Assembly (NCBI GenBank): GCA_026225945.1
Contig: JAMJFZ010000879.1
Span: forward strand, 1,366,001-1,430,000
Direction of reading: 5' to 3'
From: Cricetomys ansorgei
Lineage: Eukaryota > Chordata > Mammalia > Rodentia > Nesomyidae
Length of the DNA stretch: 64,000 nucleotides
Shown here: positions 62,729 to 64,000 of the stretch, piece by piece
Numbering within the stretch: position 1 is the stretch's first letter
How the letters are laid out: every line of letters begins with the position of its first letter
The notes under the pieces: generated by a model
The model's input: the letters and a program-made list of their open reading frames with translations, nothing else
Database searches by the model: none
Told to the model about the DNA's origin: nothing
Position numbers and translations under genes: made by a program

Positions 62729-63581
62729 GTTAGACAGCCAGAAGGAGAGAGATGACACAGATAATAGAAAGATAAATAGCCAAACAGACATAAACAATTT
62801 ATTGTAATTAAATGTCCAACCAGCTAAATAAATGAAAATGCCTCTCAGTCCTAAGTACTTCCTCCTACCTTGGACCTTCCACTGAGTATTTCCTACCACT
62901 TACCCAGTATTCTGTGAAGAAATTTACTTTAGTATATTTCACATTCTTCCTGAGATTAAGAGCTCCCATGACCCTGACTCTCACCAGACTGACTTCAGCA
63001 TCCATGGTAAACCTGAACTTGACATGTATTTGAAAACTAATAGTTTTAAATAAAGATATAATAAGCCTTAGTTCTTTGAAACTCTGGCACCTGACTTGAC
63101 CACAGCAGCATGTGTTTTGGCTCAGGAGCGGAAGGGTGATTCCTAAAAAGAAAACAAAGCTATCAGTATGTGACTCACCATAGGCAGGCATGCTGAGGGC
63201 CATTTTCCTGTGGTAAGAATTAACTGAGCTGACTAAGCCATTCCATTACTCCTGGGAATAACAGCATACACCTCTTGCGTACACTGCCAGGATTTCAGAA
63301 ATAATTGTAAGATACAACAAAAGATGTAATTTTTTTCTTTAAGAAAAATAACTCTTTGACTCTGACAACGCTAAGAGTAAAAACATGAGTCAGGGTACAT
63401 GTCACAGACACACTACCTTATCGCTACAGTTGGGAACCTTCAGATCAGTTCGCCTCTTCCTTCACGTAAGAGTCAGATCTTGGTCTCAGCATCTCAGGGT
63501 CAACCACATAGGGGCCAGACATTGAGGAGGTAAAACCCTCACAATTTCCTTCCAGACCACCTCCGTAAAGAAGGGGGTATC

Positions 63582-63848
63582 TCAGGGATAGGGAGATGGC
63601 TAACTTGGGAAAATATCTGCCACTTGATCATGAGGACCTGACAGTTCAATCCCCAGAACTTGAGGTTGAAATCCCAGTGCTGGGGAGGCAGAGACAGTCG
63701 ATCTCTGGGGCTCAGTCACAGACCAGTCAGAGGTAGTCAGTGACTAAGGAAAGACCTCAGGTTACTCTCTGGCTTCCACGCCCCCACCCCCATGCATGCT
63801 CTCTTGCTCTCACAAACACCTAATGGTCACATATAAATAAAAACAAAA
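63582..63848 (+). repeat. B4-type SINE
   Basis: Head (gatagggagatggctaactt, cctgacagttcaatccccag), body (tgaaatcccagtgctgggga, ggcagagacagtcgatctct) and tail (ctctctggcttccacgcccc, aataaaaacaaaac) are in B4 order. Confidence 0.92.
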
Positions 63849-64000
63849 CTTTTACAGAGATATGTCTTATTTGTTACAGTCTTGATTTAGTTTCAATTCA
63901 GTCCCGTGACCTTAAACTAAAAATACTACTGTTACTATTCCTGCCCATATTCTGAAAAATCAATTCTTAAAACTGACATCATTCCATTTTCGGTTGTTTG

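Overview
This is mammalian genomic DNA from a muroid rodent (mouse, rat, hamster or a relative). B1, B2, B4 and ID-type SINEs, many long (TG)n/(CA)n tracts and AT-rich intronic sequence show this. It is not microbial: there are no operons, no dense gene packing and no CRISPR arrays. I could not settle the species. The SINE copies are mostly old and diverged, and I saw no young rat-type ID element.

The window holds one piece of a protein-coding gene: a 201-nt coding exon at 24480-24680 on the minus strand. It encodes residues of about 20-86 of the catalytic A-alpha subunit of calcineurin (Ppp3ca). Both splice sites are visible, and the residues match the alpha rather than the beta isoform. Since the gene runs on the minus strand, 24681-64000 is intron 1 (upstream) and 1-24479 is intron 2 (downstream). 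Exon 1 (promoter and first 19 residues) and exon 3 (first metal ligands) were not found and should lie outside the window.

Everything else is intronic. Intron 2 holds a 381-nt uninterrupted purine tract (2593-2973), MIR, B4 and B2 copies, an ERVL-like integrase fossil on the minus strand (about 16745-17135), several TG tracts, an L2 3' end and a MER5A element just downstream of the exon. Intron 1 starts with a cluster of B4 SINEs and a modestly CpG-rich patch (25.2-28.3 kb). It continues with complex TG/GA minisatellites at 28.8 and 39.4 kb, scattered SINEs, a MaLR-like LTR with a partial second copy of its pyrimidine-rich core (49.86 and 50.52 kb), a CTGACT-rich LTR-like repeat (58.65-59.58 kb) and a SPIN-like hAT DNA transposon remnant (62.54-62.73 kb).

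Almost all open frames are chance frames or translations of microsatellites. I found no convincing new gene system. The items most worth a second look are the purine tract, the SPIN-like element, the duplicated LTR core and the CTGACT-rich repeat.
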